Source: Thermopetrobacter sp. TC1 (GTDB taxonomy: Bacteria > Pseudomonadota > Alphaproteobacteria > Rhizobiales > Aestuariivirgaceae). From it: a DNA stretch of 64,000 nt. Every line of letters starts with the position of its first letter. The stretch's first letter is position 1. The translations under genes were made by a program, and so were the position numbers. Below are positions 1 to 8,931 of this stretch, in pieces. Location: contig NZ_KN050830.1 in the NCBI RefSeq assembly GCF_000746275.1, forward strand, positions 112,364-176,363, written 5' to 3'. The notes below the pieces were generated by a model that had not been told where the DNA came from, did not search any database, and saw only the letters and a program-made list of their open reading frames with translations.

Positions 1-1
1 A

Positions 2-112
2 CAATGTGTGTGTCGTATAGTTGCAGTGGTCGCGGGGCTGATAACGCTCATCGTGACCGTCATGACCTTCTGGTTCGATCACAAGGACCAGATCACGACC
101 TTCTTCAAGTAA
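2..112 (+). CDS. 3' end of a small membrane protein, truncated by the window edge
   Basis: The frame is open from the first bases to TAA at 110-112. It encodes about 36 residues: one hydrophobic segment (IVAVVAGLITLIVTVMTFWF) followed by a short charged tail. It lies 19 bp before a second small membrane protein and a nuclease/holin cassette, so it probably belongs to the same phage or GTA-like lysis module. No family can be assigned from a fragment this short. An overlapping frame (4-411) shows no domain and is less plausible. Confidence 0.4.
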   Translation, partial: QCVCRIVAVVAGLITLIVTVMTFWFDHKDQITTFFK

Positions 113-131
113 CGAAACGACACCATCCGCC

Positions 132-446
132 ATGCAGACAGGAAACGATCGTGCCGCCGCCTCCGGCTGGCACCTGGACCGGCGCGTGCCCGTGGCGCTC
201 ATCGTCACCATCATCATGCAGACCATCGGCATCGTCTGGTGGGCGGCCTCCATCTCCGCCCGCGTGGACGTTCTGGAGCGCCGCTTGCAGGAAGCGCGTC
301 ACAACCAGAGCAGGATTATCCGTCTGGAAGCCAACCAGAATGCGGTATACCAGAGGCTGGACCGAATCGAGGCCGCCTCCAGGCGCATCGAGGCCAAGCT
401 CGATCGCCTGATCATGGCGCAAGTGGCAAGGGAGAAGAAACGGTGA
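132..446 (+). CDS. small membrane-anchored coiled-coil protein of the phage-like cassette
   Basis: The product has 104 residues: a short polar N-terminus, one membrane helix at about residues 20-42, then a long charged helix (about 46-98) with heptad spacing of Leu, Ile and Val, and a basic end (REKKR). The layout resembles small accessory proteins of phage lysis cassettes. Its TGA (444-446) overlaps the GTG start of the next gene in a GTGA, so the two are probably translationally coupled. I do not recognise a named family, and the function is inferred only from the neighbouring nuclease and holin. Confidence 0.6.
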   Translation: MQTGNDRAAASGWHLDRRVPVALIVTIIMQTIGIVWWAASISARVDVLERRLQEARHNQSRIIRLEANQNAVYQRLDRIEAASRRIEAKLDRLIMAQVAREKKR

Positions 447-886
447 CACCATCCGAGAAGACATCCGCGAACAGTCAGGAAGAGGCGCAAACTCCGGTGA
501 CCGCGCCGGCCTATGTCTACCGCTGCCGGATCGAAAGGCCGGAGGACGTCTATGACGGCGATACCGTGACCGTCGTCGTCGATCTGGGCTTCAGCATCCA
601 TTACGGCGAACTGACCTTGCGGCTTTACGGCATCGATGCGCCGGAGATGCGCGGGGTTGAAAAGGAAGAGGGCCGCAAGAGCCGCGACTGGCTGCGCGAG
701 CGGCTGAAGGACCGTGAGTTCATCGTCCAGACCATCCGCGACCGCAAGGGCAAATACGGCCGCTATCTGGCCATCATCTGGGTAGACGGCGTCAACATCA
801 ACGAGGAGATGGTCCGCCTGGGCCTTGCCGAACGCAAGGATTATGACCGGAGATCAAGGCGTCGCCGCAAGAGGGGATCGTCATGA
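443..886 (+). CDS. thermonuclease-like (SNase domain) protein
   Basis: The product has 147 residues and belongs to the staphylococcal nuclease-like family (SNase, calcium-dependent phosphodiesterases acting on DNA or RNA). Visible motifs are YDGDTV (about residue 37), LRLYGIDAPE with the first conserved Arg, a following Glu-rich stretch, and YGRYLAIIWVDGVNINEEMV near the end. The GTG start at 443 is chosen because it overlaps the upstream stop in a GTGA; the frame is open further upstream but that part is a shadow of the preceding gene. No signal peptide is visible, unlike secreted thermonucleases, so the protein may stay in the cytoplasm or leave on lysis. Its TGA overlaps the ATG of the holin gene. 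Confidence 0.8.
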   Translation: MTPSEKTSANSQEEAQTPVTAPAYVYRCRIERPEDVYDGDTVTVVVDLGFSIHYGELTLRLYGIDAPEMRGVEKEEGRKSRDWLRERLKDREFIVQTIRDRKGKYGRYLAIIWVDGVNINEEMVRLGLAERKDYDRRSRRRRKRGSS

Positions 887-1323
887 TGGCACTGGCATGG
901 TTGGGAAAGGCTCTGGCCGCCCCCCTGGCCGAGACCATCCTCGCCCTGCTGCGCGAAGCAAGAGAACGCCGCATGAGCGAGCAGGCGTTGCGCATGGAGC
1001 TTGAACGCGCCATTGCGGAAAACGTTGCGCGTGTGGCGGCGGAAGAGCTGTGGGCGCGGCGGGATGTGCTGCGGGCCGAGATTGCGGGCGAAAGCGCCTT
1101 GCAGCGGCTGTGGCGGCCCGTGGTGGCGCTCACCGCCTTCTTTTCCTACTGGTATGTGATCGTCGCCGTGCCGCATCTCGTGGCCTGGGGCGTGATGGCG
1201 CCGCCGCGCTTCGGCGAAAAGGGACTGGACAACCTCTTCTGGCTCGCCGCCATATCCGTCGGCGGCTACATCGGTGCCCGCACCGCCGAAAAACTGGCCC
1301 GCCTGCGCCGCCCCGCGCCATAA
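883..1323 (+). CDS. 3-TM holin of the phage/gene-transfer-agent type
   Basis: The product has 146 residues. It has an amphipathic N-terminal segment (about 3-23), a charged helix with several Arg and Glu (24-70), and two clear membrane helices at about 79-103 (with AFFSYWYVIVAV) and 117-134. This matches the GTA/phage holin family annotated as three TM segments, which makes inner-membrane lesions for particle release. The ATG overlaps the nuclease stop in an ATGA. It is the last gene of the cassette; no endolysin lies downstream, so one would have to be upstream of the window. The family call comes from the motif around the first strong helix. Confidence 0.75.
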   Translation: MMALAWLGKALAAPLAETILALLREARERRMSEQALRMELERAIAENVARVAAEELWARRDVLRAEIAGESALQRLWRPVVALTAFFSYWYVIVAVPHLVAWGVMAPPRFGEKGLDNLFWLAAISVGGYIGARTAEKLARLRRPAP

Positions 1324-1811
1324 GCCAGTGCGATCATGTCTCTCTGAGCATGCCGGCAGTGTGTTTTTCAAAAATCCATTCGGCATCGCCAACGTGATGG
1401 CGATCGTCATCGCCCCCGAAAACCCTCTCGTTTGTGACCATGAATTGCCGGCATCCTTGTTCAAGCCATGAAACAGACTGGAGCGCTGCAAGTGTTGCAT
1501 GAGCGGCAGGCAAGAAGGAAACAAGATTCCTCCCCCTGATAGGGGGAGGTCGGCGCGAAGCGCCGGGTGGGGGTCGGGCCACAGGCTCATGAGGTTGCCG
1601 CCCGACCCCCTCCCTGCCCCTCCCCCTGCCAGGGGGAGGGAACGAACACAGCACTCTAAATCCTCCACCACAGCACAGCCTTAGCTCCGTCCCCGCTGTC
1701 CGGGTGCGGTTTATGGTCTGGGCCATGGAACGAAAAAATGCTCATCCATGCTCAGGCTGTATAGGCAACATCCTCTGAAAGAGCCTGTTGCCCGGTGTGG
1801 GGAAGAGAAGG
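1324..1811. other. non-coding gap with one A-type palindromic repeat
   Basis: This 488-bp gap separates the phage-like cassette from the minus-strand oxidase gene. It holds the full-length A repeat at 1529-1640. The remainder shows no convincing gene, tRNA or terminator. The flanking genes converge here. Confidence 0.7.
1529..1640. repeat. A-type GC-rich palindromic repeat, full length
   Basis: The element is about 112 bp, bounded by CCTCCCCCT and AGGGGGAGG. Inside it has the palindrome GGCGCGAAGCGCC and the opposed segments GGGGGTCGGGC and GCCCGACCCCC. A second full-length copy lies at 29261-29372 and partial copies at 5774-5824 and 45442-45492. Such repeats are common between genes in alphaproteobacteria. 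I saw no target duplication. Confidence 0.75.
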
Positions 1812-3251
1812 TCAGGGCAGGAGCTTGCCGGGGTTGAGGATGCCCTTGGGGTCGAAGGCCTGCTTGAGCTGGCGCATCAGGGCGATCTCCGCCGGGCTCT
1901 TGATGCGCGCAAGCCACTGCCGCTTCATGCGGCCGATGCCATGTTCGGCGGAAATCGATCCGCCCAGCGCCAGCACCACCTCGTTGACCGCCTCCACCAC
2001 CGCATCCCAGCGGGACAGAAAGGCCTCCCGCGACATGTCCGGCGGCTGGCTGATGTTGTAGTGCAAATTGCCATCGCCGAGATGGCCGAAAGGCACCGGC
2101 CTCGCCCCCGGCACAAGCGCCTGCACCCGTGCGTTGGCGGTCTCGATGAACTCGGCGATGCGCGACACCGGCACGGCAATGTCATTCTTGATCGAGCCGC
2201 CCTCATATTTCTGCGCTTCCGACATGCCCTCGCGCAGGCGCCAGAAGGCCTCGGCCTGACCTTCATTCTGGGCGAGCGCCGCATCCTCGATCAGCCCGGC
2301 CTCGAAGGCATCTCCGAGAATGCGTTCCATCTCCGCCATGACCGCGCCCGCCGCGCCATGACCGGAAAGCTCCACAAGAACATACCACGGCGTGGGCGCC
2401 GCCAGCGGCGCACGCAACCCCAGATGCTTCACCGCGAACGACAGGCCGAGATGGCTCATCAGCTCAAAGGCGGTCAACACGCCGCATTGCAGCCGCTCGC
2501 GGAAGAAGGTGAGAAGGGAAACGGCCTCGGCCGGGCTTTCCATGCCGGCGAAGGCCACCGCCCGGTCTGTCACCGCCGGAAACAGGCGCATCACCGCCGC
2601 GGTGATCACGCCGAGCGTGCCTTCCGAGCCGATGAGAACATCGCGCAGGTCATAGCCCGTGTTGTCCTTGCGCAGGCCGTTCAAGGATCCGACCACGGAG
2701 CCGTCGGCCAGCACCGCCCGCAGCGCCAGACACTGCGCCCGCGCCGTGCCATAGGCGATGACGTTGAGCCCGCCGGCGTTGGTGGCGAGATTGCCGCCGA
2801 TCTGACAGCTCCCCTCCGCCGCCAGTGATAAGGGAAACAGCCGCGAGGCCTCTTTCGCCGCCGTCTGGGCATCGGCCAGGATCACGCCGGCCTGCAGCGT
2901 CATGGTGTCGTTGTCGAGATCGATATCGAGCACCCGGTTCAGCCGCGACAGCGACAACACCACCTCCGCCCCGCTCTCATAAGGGATCTGGCCGCCGACC
3001 AGACCGGTATTGCCGCCCTGGGGCACGATGGCCACGTCCGCCTCATGCGCCACCTTCAGAAGGGCCGCCACCTCCTCCTCGCTGCCCGGGCGCAGAACCG
3101 CCGCCGCCCGCCCCACGTAGCGATCGCGCCATTCGCGCAGGTAAGGCGCCATGGCCTCCGCATCGGTCAGCACATGCTGCGCCCCGACAATGCGGGCGAA
3201 GCGCTCAAGCACTGCGCCTGAAGGCGGCGAGAAACTGGCGGGATCGCGCAT
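1812..3251 (-). CDS. FAD-linked 2-hydroxyacid oxidase (GlcD / D-lactate dehydrogenase-like)
   Basis: The product has 479 residues, usual for flavoproteins that oxidise D-2-hydroxy acids (D-lactate, glycolate or D-2-hydroxyglutarate) and pass electrons to the respiratory chain or an electron-transfer flavoprotein. The N-terminal PCMH-type FAD domain shows VPQGGNTGLVGG (about 97), IGGNLATNAGG (about 150) and GSEGTLGVIT (about 208). The C-terminal FAD-oxidase domain shows FGHLGDGNLHYN and AEHGIGRMKR (about 435), which supply metal and substrate ligands. The sequence does not fix the substrate. It starts 3 bp after the stop of the tsaC/sua5 gene on the same strand, so the two are probably co-transcribed. 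Confidence 0.85.
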   Translation of the reverse strand: MRDPASFSPPSGAVLERFARIVGAQHVLTDAEAMAPYLREWRDRYVGRAAAVLRPGSEEEVAALLKVAHEADVAIVPQGGNTGLVGGQIPYESGAEVVLSLSRLNRVLDIDLDNDTMTLQAGVILADAQTAAKEASRLFPLSLAAEGSCQIGGNLATNAGGLNVIAYGTARAQCLALRAVLADGSVVGSLNGLRKDNTGYDLRDVLIGSEGTLGVITAAVMRLFPAVTDRAVAFAGMESPAEAVSLLTFFRERLQCGVLTAFELMSHLGLSFAVKHLGLRAPLAAPTPWYVLVELSGHGAAGAVMAEMERILGDAFEAGLIEDAALAQNEGQAEAFWRLREGMSEAQKYEGGSIKNDIAVPVSRIAEFIETANARVQALVPGARPVPFGHLGDGNLHYNISQPPDMSREAFLSRWDAVVEAVNEVVLALGGSISAEHGIGRMKRQWLARIKSPAEIALMRQLKQAFDPKGILNPGKLLP

Positions 3252-3254
3252 GGC

Positions 3255-4325
3255 TCAATCCTCCCTCCCTGCGGCGCGCGCATCCGCAGCATGGTTCGAA
3301 ACTGACGCATCCGAAACATCCGAAACATCCGAAGCATCCGCCGCGGCCGCCCCCCTTTCCTCTCTTTCGCGCTCATCACGCGGTGCCGCCGCCCGCCGCA
3401 GCCGGTCGTTGATCGCCTCGCCCAGCCCCTCTTCCGGGATGGGCGCCACCGCGATGCTCTCAACACCGGTGTCATCGAGGATGTGCAGATAGGCGAACAG
3501 ATTGGCCGCCGCCTCTTTCAGATCGCCGGAGGGCGAAAGATTGAGCCCGGGAACGCCCTTTGGCGCATCGGGGCCGAAGGCGAGGAACATCTCGCCCGGT
3601 TGCGGATGGGAGACATTGAGGCGCAGTCGGGCGCGCGGCGCATAATGGCTGCTAAGCTGCCCCGGCGCGCTCGGGCTCTTCTCCCCCGGCGTCTGCGCCC
3701 GTTTCACCGGCCGGCCGAGCACGCGCTCCAGGTCTTCCCGCGGAATGCCGCCCGGGCGCAGGAGAACCGGCGCACCCTCTTCATCGAAGCTGACGATGGT
3801 GGATTCCACCCCCACCCGGCACTCACCGCCGTCGAGAATGACGGCGAGATGTTCCGCCAGTGGGCTTTCCGCCACGTGCTCCGCCTCCGTCGGCGACAAG
3901 CGCCCGGAGACGTTGGCCGAGGGTGCCGCCACCGGCCGTGCGCACGCCTCAAGAAAGGCAAGCGCCAGCGGGTGATCAGGCACGCGCAGCGCCACCGTGG
4001 GCAGCCCGGCCGTGGCCAGATGCGAAATCGGTGCATCCGCCGCCCGGGGCAGCACCAGGGTAAGCGGCCCCGGCCAGAACGCGTCCGCCAGCCGGCGCGC
4101 CGCCTGCGGAAAGGTTGCAAGCGGCAGCGCCGCTTCAGGCGAGGGGACATGGATGATGAGCGGATTGAACCGCGGCCGCCCCTTGGCTTCGAAAATGCCC
4201 GCCACCGCGGCATCATTGCCGGCATCGGCCCCGAGGCCATAGACCGTCTCGGTGGGAAAGGCCACGAGCTTTCCTTCCCTAAGGGCGCGGGCGGCCGCGT
4301 GCACGTCTTCGGTCACGAGAACCAT
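3255..4325 (-). CDS. tsaC: threonylcarbamoyl-AMP synthase (TsaC/Sua5/YrdC)
   Basis: The product has 356 residues and should make threonylcarbamoyl-AMP from threonine, bicarbonate and ATP for the t6A modification of tRNAs reading ANN codons. The YrdC domain spans about 1-200 (FPTETVYGLGADA, KGRPRFNPLIIHV, FWPGPLTLVL, APSANVSG, ESTIVSF). A linker with SSHYAPRARL leads to a C-terminal Sua5 domain to about 325, so this is the long Sua5 form. The last 30 residues are a low-complexity tail (DASDVSDVSDAS) encoded by a short 9-bp tandem repeat. It heads a two-gene unit with the downstream oxidase and is divergent from the deacetylase-like gene. Confidence 0.92.
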   Translation of the reverse strand: MVLVTEDVHAAARALREGKLVAFPTETVYGLGADAGNDAAVAGIFEAKGRPRFNPLIIHVPSPEAALPLATFPQAARRLADAFWPGPLTLVLPRAADAPISHLATAGLPTVALRVPDHPLALAFLEACARPVAAPSANVSGRLSPTEAEHVAESPLAEHLAVILDGGECRVGVESTIVSFDEEGAPVLLRPGGIPREDLERVLGRPVKRAQTPGEKSPSAPGQLSSHYAPRARLRLNVSHPQPGEMFLAFGPDAPKGVPGLNLSPSGDLKEAAANLFAYLHILDDTGVESIAVAPIPEEGLGEAINDRLRRAAAPRDEREREERGAAAADASDVSDVSDASVSNHAADARAAGRED

Positions 4326-4472
4326 GGCGGATCCGTCTGTTCAAAGGCGCGTTTTCGGCAGTTCCGGGCGCGCGCCGCAAGGCCTGGGCGTTTTCGCCCT
4401 TGCGCCCGTTTTGTCAATGCCTACCATCTTTGACGTGGACCTGTCCAAGCCGTAGGGAAGGGAGCGTCCGCC

Positions 4473-5414
<942 letters not shown>

Positions 5415-5463
5415 AATGTAATGCGTGCGGCGTGCGGATTGCATCAACGGGGAGAGAATCGGC

Positions 5464-5727
5464 ATGAGCGAGGAAGGCACGACACAACGGCCGGTGGAAG
5501 AGATGAGCTTCGAGGAGGCCATGGCCGAGCTGGAACAGATCGTCGCCCGGCTGGAGCAGGGGCAGGTGCCGCTGGAAGAATCCATCGCCATCTATGAACG
5601 CGGCGAAAAGCTCAAGCAGCGCTGCGAGGCCCTCCTGCGCGAGGCGGAAGCCCGCATCGAGAAAATCACCCTCAATGCCGAAGGCAGGCCCGAAGGCACC
5701 GAGCCGCTGGATGTCCCCGAGGAATGA
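5464..5727 (+). CDS. xseB: exodeoxyribonuclease VII small subunit
   Basis: The product has 87 residues. It forms helical bundles that bind the large subunit XseA in the nuclease that degrades single-stranded DNA to oligonucleotides. The family core is clear: [20 protein letters not shown], then [16 protein letters not shown] and [16 protein letters not shown]. The ATG at 5464 is chosen because GGGGAGAG lies 8 bp upstream and the family N-terminus follows; the frame is open a little further upstream. XseA is not in the window. In many relatives xseB is followed by a polyprenyl synthase or dxs gene, but here the operon ends at a repeat cluster. Confidence 0.92.
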   Translation: MSEEGTTQRPVEEMSFEEAMAELEQIVARLEQGQVPLEESIAIYERGEKLKQRCEALLREAEARIEKITLNAEGRPEGTEPLDVPEE

Positions 5728-5773
5728 CGAAGGGTCAGGAAGGGATTCGAGCAATTTAACGCATGCGTTTGTG

Positions 5774-5824
5774 GCCCGACCCCCACCCGGCGCTTCGCGC
5801 CGACCTCCCCCTATCAGGGGGAGG
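5774..5824. repeat. A-type palindromic repeat, half copy
   Basis: GGCCCGACCCCCACCCGG runs into the GGCGCTTCGCGCC palindrome and ends CCTCCCCCTATCAGGGGGAGG (its hairpin). It corresponds to one half of the full-length element at 1529-1640 and starts about 45 bp after the xseB stop. Confidence 0.7.
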
Positions 5825-5926
5825 TTAGGATCATGCGCTCTTTATGCCTGCCGCCCGCTGCACCGGGACCAATTTGGCTTCTGACGGCAAGTGTATGTTT
5901 AATTCGTCGAAAAACCATGGGAAAAC

Positions 5927-6250
5927 GTCATACCCGGGCTTGTCCCGGGTATCCAGGGGCGGTTTACGCAGGCGGTGATGGCTGTCAGGAACGGTTCTTC
6001 CAGGCTCTATCTTTCAAGAGGAACCTCCTTTCAAAAAGAATACGGCTCAAATCAAGCCTGCTGGCGGGCGCCATCGTCCACCAAAACCGCCTCGTTCGTG
6101 GCCCTGGATTGCCGGGACAAGGTCCGGCAATGACGTTTTATTGTGATTTATCAATGAGTTAAACAACAAACCCCTAGCTCATGGAAAGTCTTTTTTTCTC
6201 GGTCGATTTGACGGCAACAGCACGCTTCCTGAATTTTCTCGGACAAGCGT
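5927..6250 (-). repeat. composite E-B-F interspersed repeat, reversed copy
   Basis: Read on the minus strand this copy runs E (TTCAGGAAGCGTGCTGTTGC), then ACTTTCCATGAG, then B (a palindrome around TTGCCGGACC and GTCCCGGCAA), then a linker with GCCAGCAGGCTTGATTTGAG, then F (CCCCTGGATACCCGGGACAA). It has neither the D nor the C insertions seen in other copies, so it is the best uninterrupted reference for the family in this window. Confidence 0.75.
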
Positions 6251-6277
6251 GAGGAGTTGCATGTTTCCCAAATATTT

Positions 6278-6336
6278 GGCGGGGTTTAAAAAACCCCGCC
6301 GAAACGTTCCGGAAGGATGTACACCATCCTTCCGGC
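6278..6336. repeat. D-type hairpin repeat, partial
   Basis: Two hairpins remain: GGCGGGGTTT/AAACCCCGCC at 6278-6300 and CCGGAAGGATG/CATCCTTCCGG at 6309-6335, joined by GAAACGTT. This is the right half of the 126-bp D element seen complete at 29638-29763. Confidence 0.75.
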
Positions 6337-6367
6337 GATGAGTGCAAAGAATGGCCGGAGCGGCAAG

Positions 6368-6398
6368 AAAAAAGGCGCCGGTGTTTTGCGGCGCCTTT
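6368..6398 (-). terminator. intrinsic terminator of secB
   Basis: On the minus strand the perfect 9-bp stem AAAGGCGCC/GGCGCCTTT (arms 6390-6398 and 6371-6379, 10-nt loop) is followed by a run of T (6373-6368). It lies about 85 bp beyond the secB stop. The stem is symmetrical, but the plus-strand T run is interrupted. Confidence 0.75.
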
Positions 6399-6481
6399 CT
6401 TCTTGTCGCGACCGAATATTGTAGAAACAGGTGCGAATCGCCGGGCGAGATGGTCCGATCCGGACAAACGCAGGCGGACGT

Positions 6482-7021
6482 TTAAGCCTGCTCGCCGCCC
6501 TCGCCGGCGTTGGCGGCACCGTTGGCTTCCGCCTGCTGCTGGGCCATGCGCTGGGCATACATGGCGCCGAAATCGATGGGATCGAGCAGCAGTGGCGGAA
6601 AGCCGCCGTCCCGCGTGGCATCGGCAAGAATCCGCCGCGCGAAGGGAAAGAGCATGCGCGGGCATTCCACCAGCACCACCGCGCCCAGCATGTCCTGCGG
6701 AATGTTGGTGAGCCGGAAGATGCCGCAGTAGGTGAGCTCCACGTGGAAGACCACCTTGCCCTCATGCTCGGCATGAGCCTCGATCTCCAGCGTCACCTCA
6801 TAGTCGGTCTCGGCGAGCTGCTGGGCGTTGACGTTCACGCCGATGTTGATCTGCGGCTGTCCCTGCAGGGAGAGAGACTGCGGGGCGTTCGGGTTCTCGA
6901 AGGAAAGATCCTTCAGATACTGCCCGAGAATGCCCATCTGCGGCACGGCCTGCTGATCGCCGCCCTGCTGCGCGGCCTGCGCGTCGCTGCCGTTGCCCTT
7001 GGTTTCGTCATTGTCGGCCAT
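6482..7021 (-). CDS. secB: protein-export chaperone SecB
   Basis: The product has 179 residues. SecB is a homotetrameric cytoplasmic chaperone that keeps preproteins unfolded and hands them to SecA. The core is clear: [81 protein letters not shown] and DPIDFGAMY. The N-terminal 28 residues are a polar Gln/Asp-rich extension and the C-terminus is an Ala/Gln/Glu tail. It lies downstream of fxsA on the same strand with a 160-bp gap, and a terminator follows. Confidence 0.97.
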   Translation of the reverse strand: MADNDETKGNGSDAQAAQQGGDQQAVPQMGILGQYLKDLSFENPNAPQSLSLQGQPQINIGVNVNAQQLAETDYEVTLEIEAHAEHEGKVVFHVELTYCGIFRLTNIPQDMLGAVVLVECPRMLFPFARRILADATRDGGFPPLLLDPIDFGAMYAQRMAQQQAEANGAANAGEGGEQA

Positions 7022-7181
7022 GGTCCTGCATCCCTTTCATGTCATGGCGGTTAACTGCCGGGGCGCGCCGGTTCAGAAGGCCTTGAGCGCCCGGCAAGGT
7101 TCCACGCCGTGGCTAGCATGGCCGGGCCGCCATCGCAAGGACAAGCGCGCAGGACAGGAACAAACGCCCGGGCCGCATTCA

Positions 7182-7694
7182 TCACCTCCGCGGCGGGCGC
7201 CAGGGGGTGTCGGCATCGCGTCCGCCATGATCGCGGCGACGGGGCGATTCGATGATGTCGGGCTCTTCCTCGATGTCCACCACCTCCGCCTCGATGACGG
7301 TGGCGGACGGGCTTTTCCAGACGTATACCTCCGCCTTTTCCGCCAGCCGCTGCAAAATCAGCCCGGCCACGAATTTGCGCACCGGCGGCACCAGCAGCAG
7401 AAAGCCGATGGCATCGGTAACAAAGCCGGGAATGAGCAGCAGAATACCGGCCAGCACCAGAAGCGCGCCCGAGATGATCTCCAAAGCCGGCGTTCGCCCC
7501 TCTCGCGCCGCCTGCTGGAACTCCTGCAGAGCGGAGAAAGATTGCCAGCGCACGAGGATGACACCGAGCACCGCGGTGAAGAAGGTGAAGAAGACGGTGT
7601 TGAACACCCCGATCTTTGCGCCCACCTTGATGAAGGTGGCGATCTCAATGGCCGGAATGCCGACAAAGAGGAGAAGAAGGATCAGGAAGATCAT
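7182..7694 (-). CDS. fxsA: FxsA-family membrane protein
   Basis: The product has 170 residues. FxsA proteins are small inner-membrane proteins known from E. coli to relieve exclusion of phage T7 by the F plasmid; their cellular role is unclear. Hydrophobic segments are at about 2-20 (FLILLLLFVGIPAIEIATFI), 28-48 and 75-100 (GALLVLAGILLLIPGFVTD, the family signature). The C-terminal third is polar and acidic. The ATG at 7692-7694 is chosen because GGAGG lies just upstream and the membrane start follows; a longer frame adds an unlikely polar extension. It neighbours secB and is divergent from the Tim44-like gene, an arrangement common in this group. Confidence 0.88.
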   Translation of the reverse strand: MIFLILLLLFVGIPAIEIATFIKVGAKIGVFNTVFFTFFTAVLGVILVRWQSFSALQEFQQAAREGRTPALEIISGALLVLAGILLLIPGFVTDAIGFLLLVPPVRKFVAGLILQRLAEKAEVYVWKSPSATVIEAEVVDIEEEPDIIESPRRRDHGGRDADTPWRPPRR

Positions 7695-7972
7695 GAAATT
7701 TCCTCCATCCCGGGATACTGCCTGTTGCAGTCCCGCGTGCAACACGGCAAAAGAACCCGTGCACGCCGGGATCGCACAGGGCGGTTTTCCAAAGGCGGTC
7801 CGGCCGATATAGTGATGGGACCGGGTGCCTGTTTTATGGATTATATAGGCATTTCACCCGGCCTTGTGCATGACGATCCGGTCATGCCGCTTCCACCCGG
7901 GCAAGAAAGATGCCACAGGCGTGCGCCATGGGCGAAGACGGATGGGCCGGTTTGCCAGGACGGAACGATGCC

Positions 7973-8689
7973 ATGAATCACGCGTTCGATCCTCTCAATC
8001 TCTTGTTGCTGGCGGTGGCTGTGGTGGTTTTCTGGAAGCTGCGCTCGGTGCTGGGCACGCGCACCGGCCATGAGAAGACCATCGAGTTCCCCCCGGTGAA
8101 CGACAAGCCCTCTCCCGCCCCGCGGCAGGAGCCGGCGCCGGCCGCGGAACAGGAGGAGGGCGTGCGCATCGGCCTGCCCGAGGAGGAAAAGCCCGTCTGG
8201 GAAGGCGTGGCCGAAGAGGGCTCGAAGCTGGCCCGTGTGCTCGAGGCGATCAAGGAGAAGGATCCCGCCTTTTCCGCGCAGGCCTTTCTCGATGGCGCAC
8301 GCAAGGCCTATGAGATGATCGTCACCGCCTTTGCCGAAGGCGATACCCGCACGCTCAAGCCCCTGCTGTCGCCGGAGGTGTTCGCCGGCTTCCGTCAGGC
8401 TATTCAAGACCGCAAACAGCGGGGTGAAACCCTGGATCTCACCTTCATCGGTCTTGATGACGCCCGCATCGTGGACGGGGAGCTGAAAGGCACGCTGGCG
8501 CGCTTGACGGTGCGGTTCGTCTCGCAGATCATCACCGTGACCAGGGACAGCGAAGGCCGCATCGTGGATGGCGATCCCAATGCGGTCACGGAAGTCATCG
8601 ACGTCTGGACCTTCGAGCGCGATGTCTCTTCCAGCGATCCCAACTGGACGCTTATCGCCACCGAATCCCCGGAGCAGGAAAGCGCTTGA
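7973..8689 (+). CDS. Tim44-domain protein (TimA-like)
   Basis: The product has 238 residues: one N-terminal membrane anchor (LNLLLLAVAVVVFWKL, about 7-22), a Pro/Glu-rich linker to about 75, and a C-terminal Tim44-like domain (FSAQAFLDGARKAYEMIVTAFAEGD to the end, with EVIDVWTFERD). Bacterial Tim44-like proteins are inner-membrane proteins of uncertain role, related to the mitochondrial import motor scaffold. The ATG at 7973 gives the family N-terminus. In many relatives an mltA gene follows; here the next gene is the glutamate-cysteine ligase, and nothing like MltA lies between. Confidence 0.85.
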   Translation: MNHAFDPLNLLLLAVAVVVFWKLRSVLGTRTGHEKTIEFPPVNDKPSPAPRQEPAPAAEQEEGVRIGLPEEEKPVWEGVAEEGSKLARVLEAIKEKDPAFSAQAFLDGARKAYEMIVTAFAEGDTRTLKPLLSPEVFAGFRQAIQDRKQRGETLDLTFIGLDDARIVDGELKGTLARLTVRFVSQIITVTRDSEGRIVDGDPNAVTEVIDVWTFERDVSSSDPNWTLIATESPEQESA

Positions 8690-8931
8690 AGCACACCTGC
8701 GCCCTTTGCAGCGCCGGTGTAGTTATGGACGCCACAGGCGGAGGCGGGCAAAGGCGCGCAAAGGCGCGCTTATTCCTGATGCATAACGCGAAGCCGGCGG
8801 CGGGGCTTGCATCGTGACCGCAGGCTCGCTAGAGCCTAGGGCATGTCATATCGGCGAGCGGGTGCCTTATCGATCCCCTTGCGCATGCGGCCGCATGCGT
8901 CTTTTTCCGTTCGCCGGCCTGAAAGCCCTGC

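Larger units (their letters stand above)
5728..6481. other. repeat-filled intergenic region after xseB
   Basis: This 754-bp gap between xseB and the convergent secB contains a partial A repeat (5774-5824), a reversed composite E-B-F repeat (5927-6250), a partial D repeat (6278-6336) and the secB terminator (6368-6398). No gene is visible. Short open frames here read through repeat hairpins. Confidence 0.75.

Noticed and set aside
4-411. Overlapping open frame of 135 codons at the window start
   Set aside because: It overlaps two better supported genes in other frames and is Pro/Arg/Ser-rich without domain features.
6286-6774. Minus-strand frame reading through the D hairpin and secB
   Set aside because: The frame passes through a terminator and a repeat and is out of frame with secB.
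8690-8931. Remnant of mltA after the Tim44-like gene
   Set aside because: The 242-bp gap has no frame with a lytic transglycosylase motif. The absence is noted, but no pseudogene can be supported.
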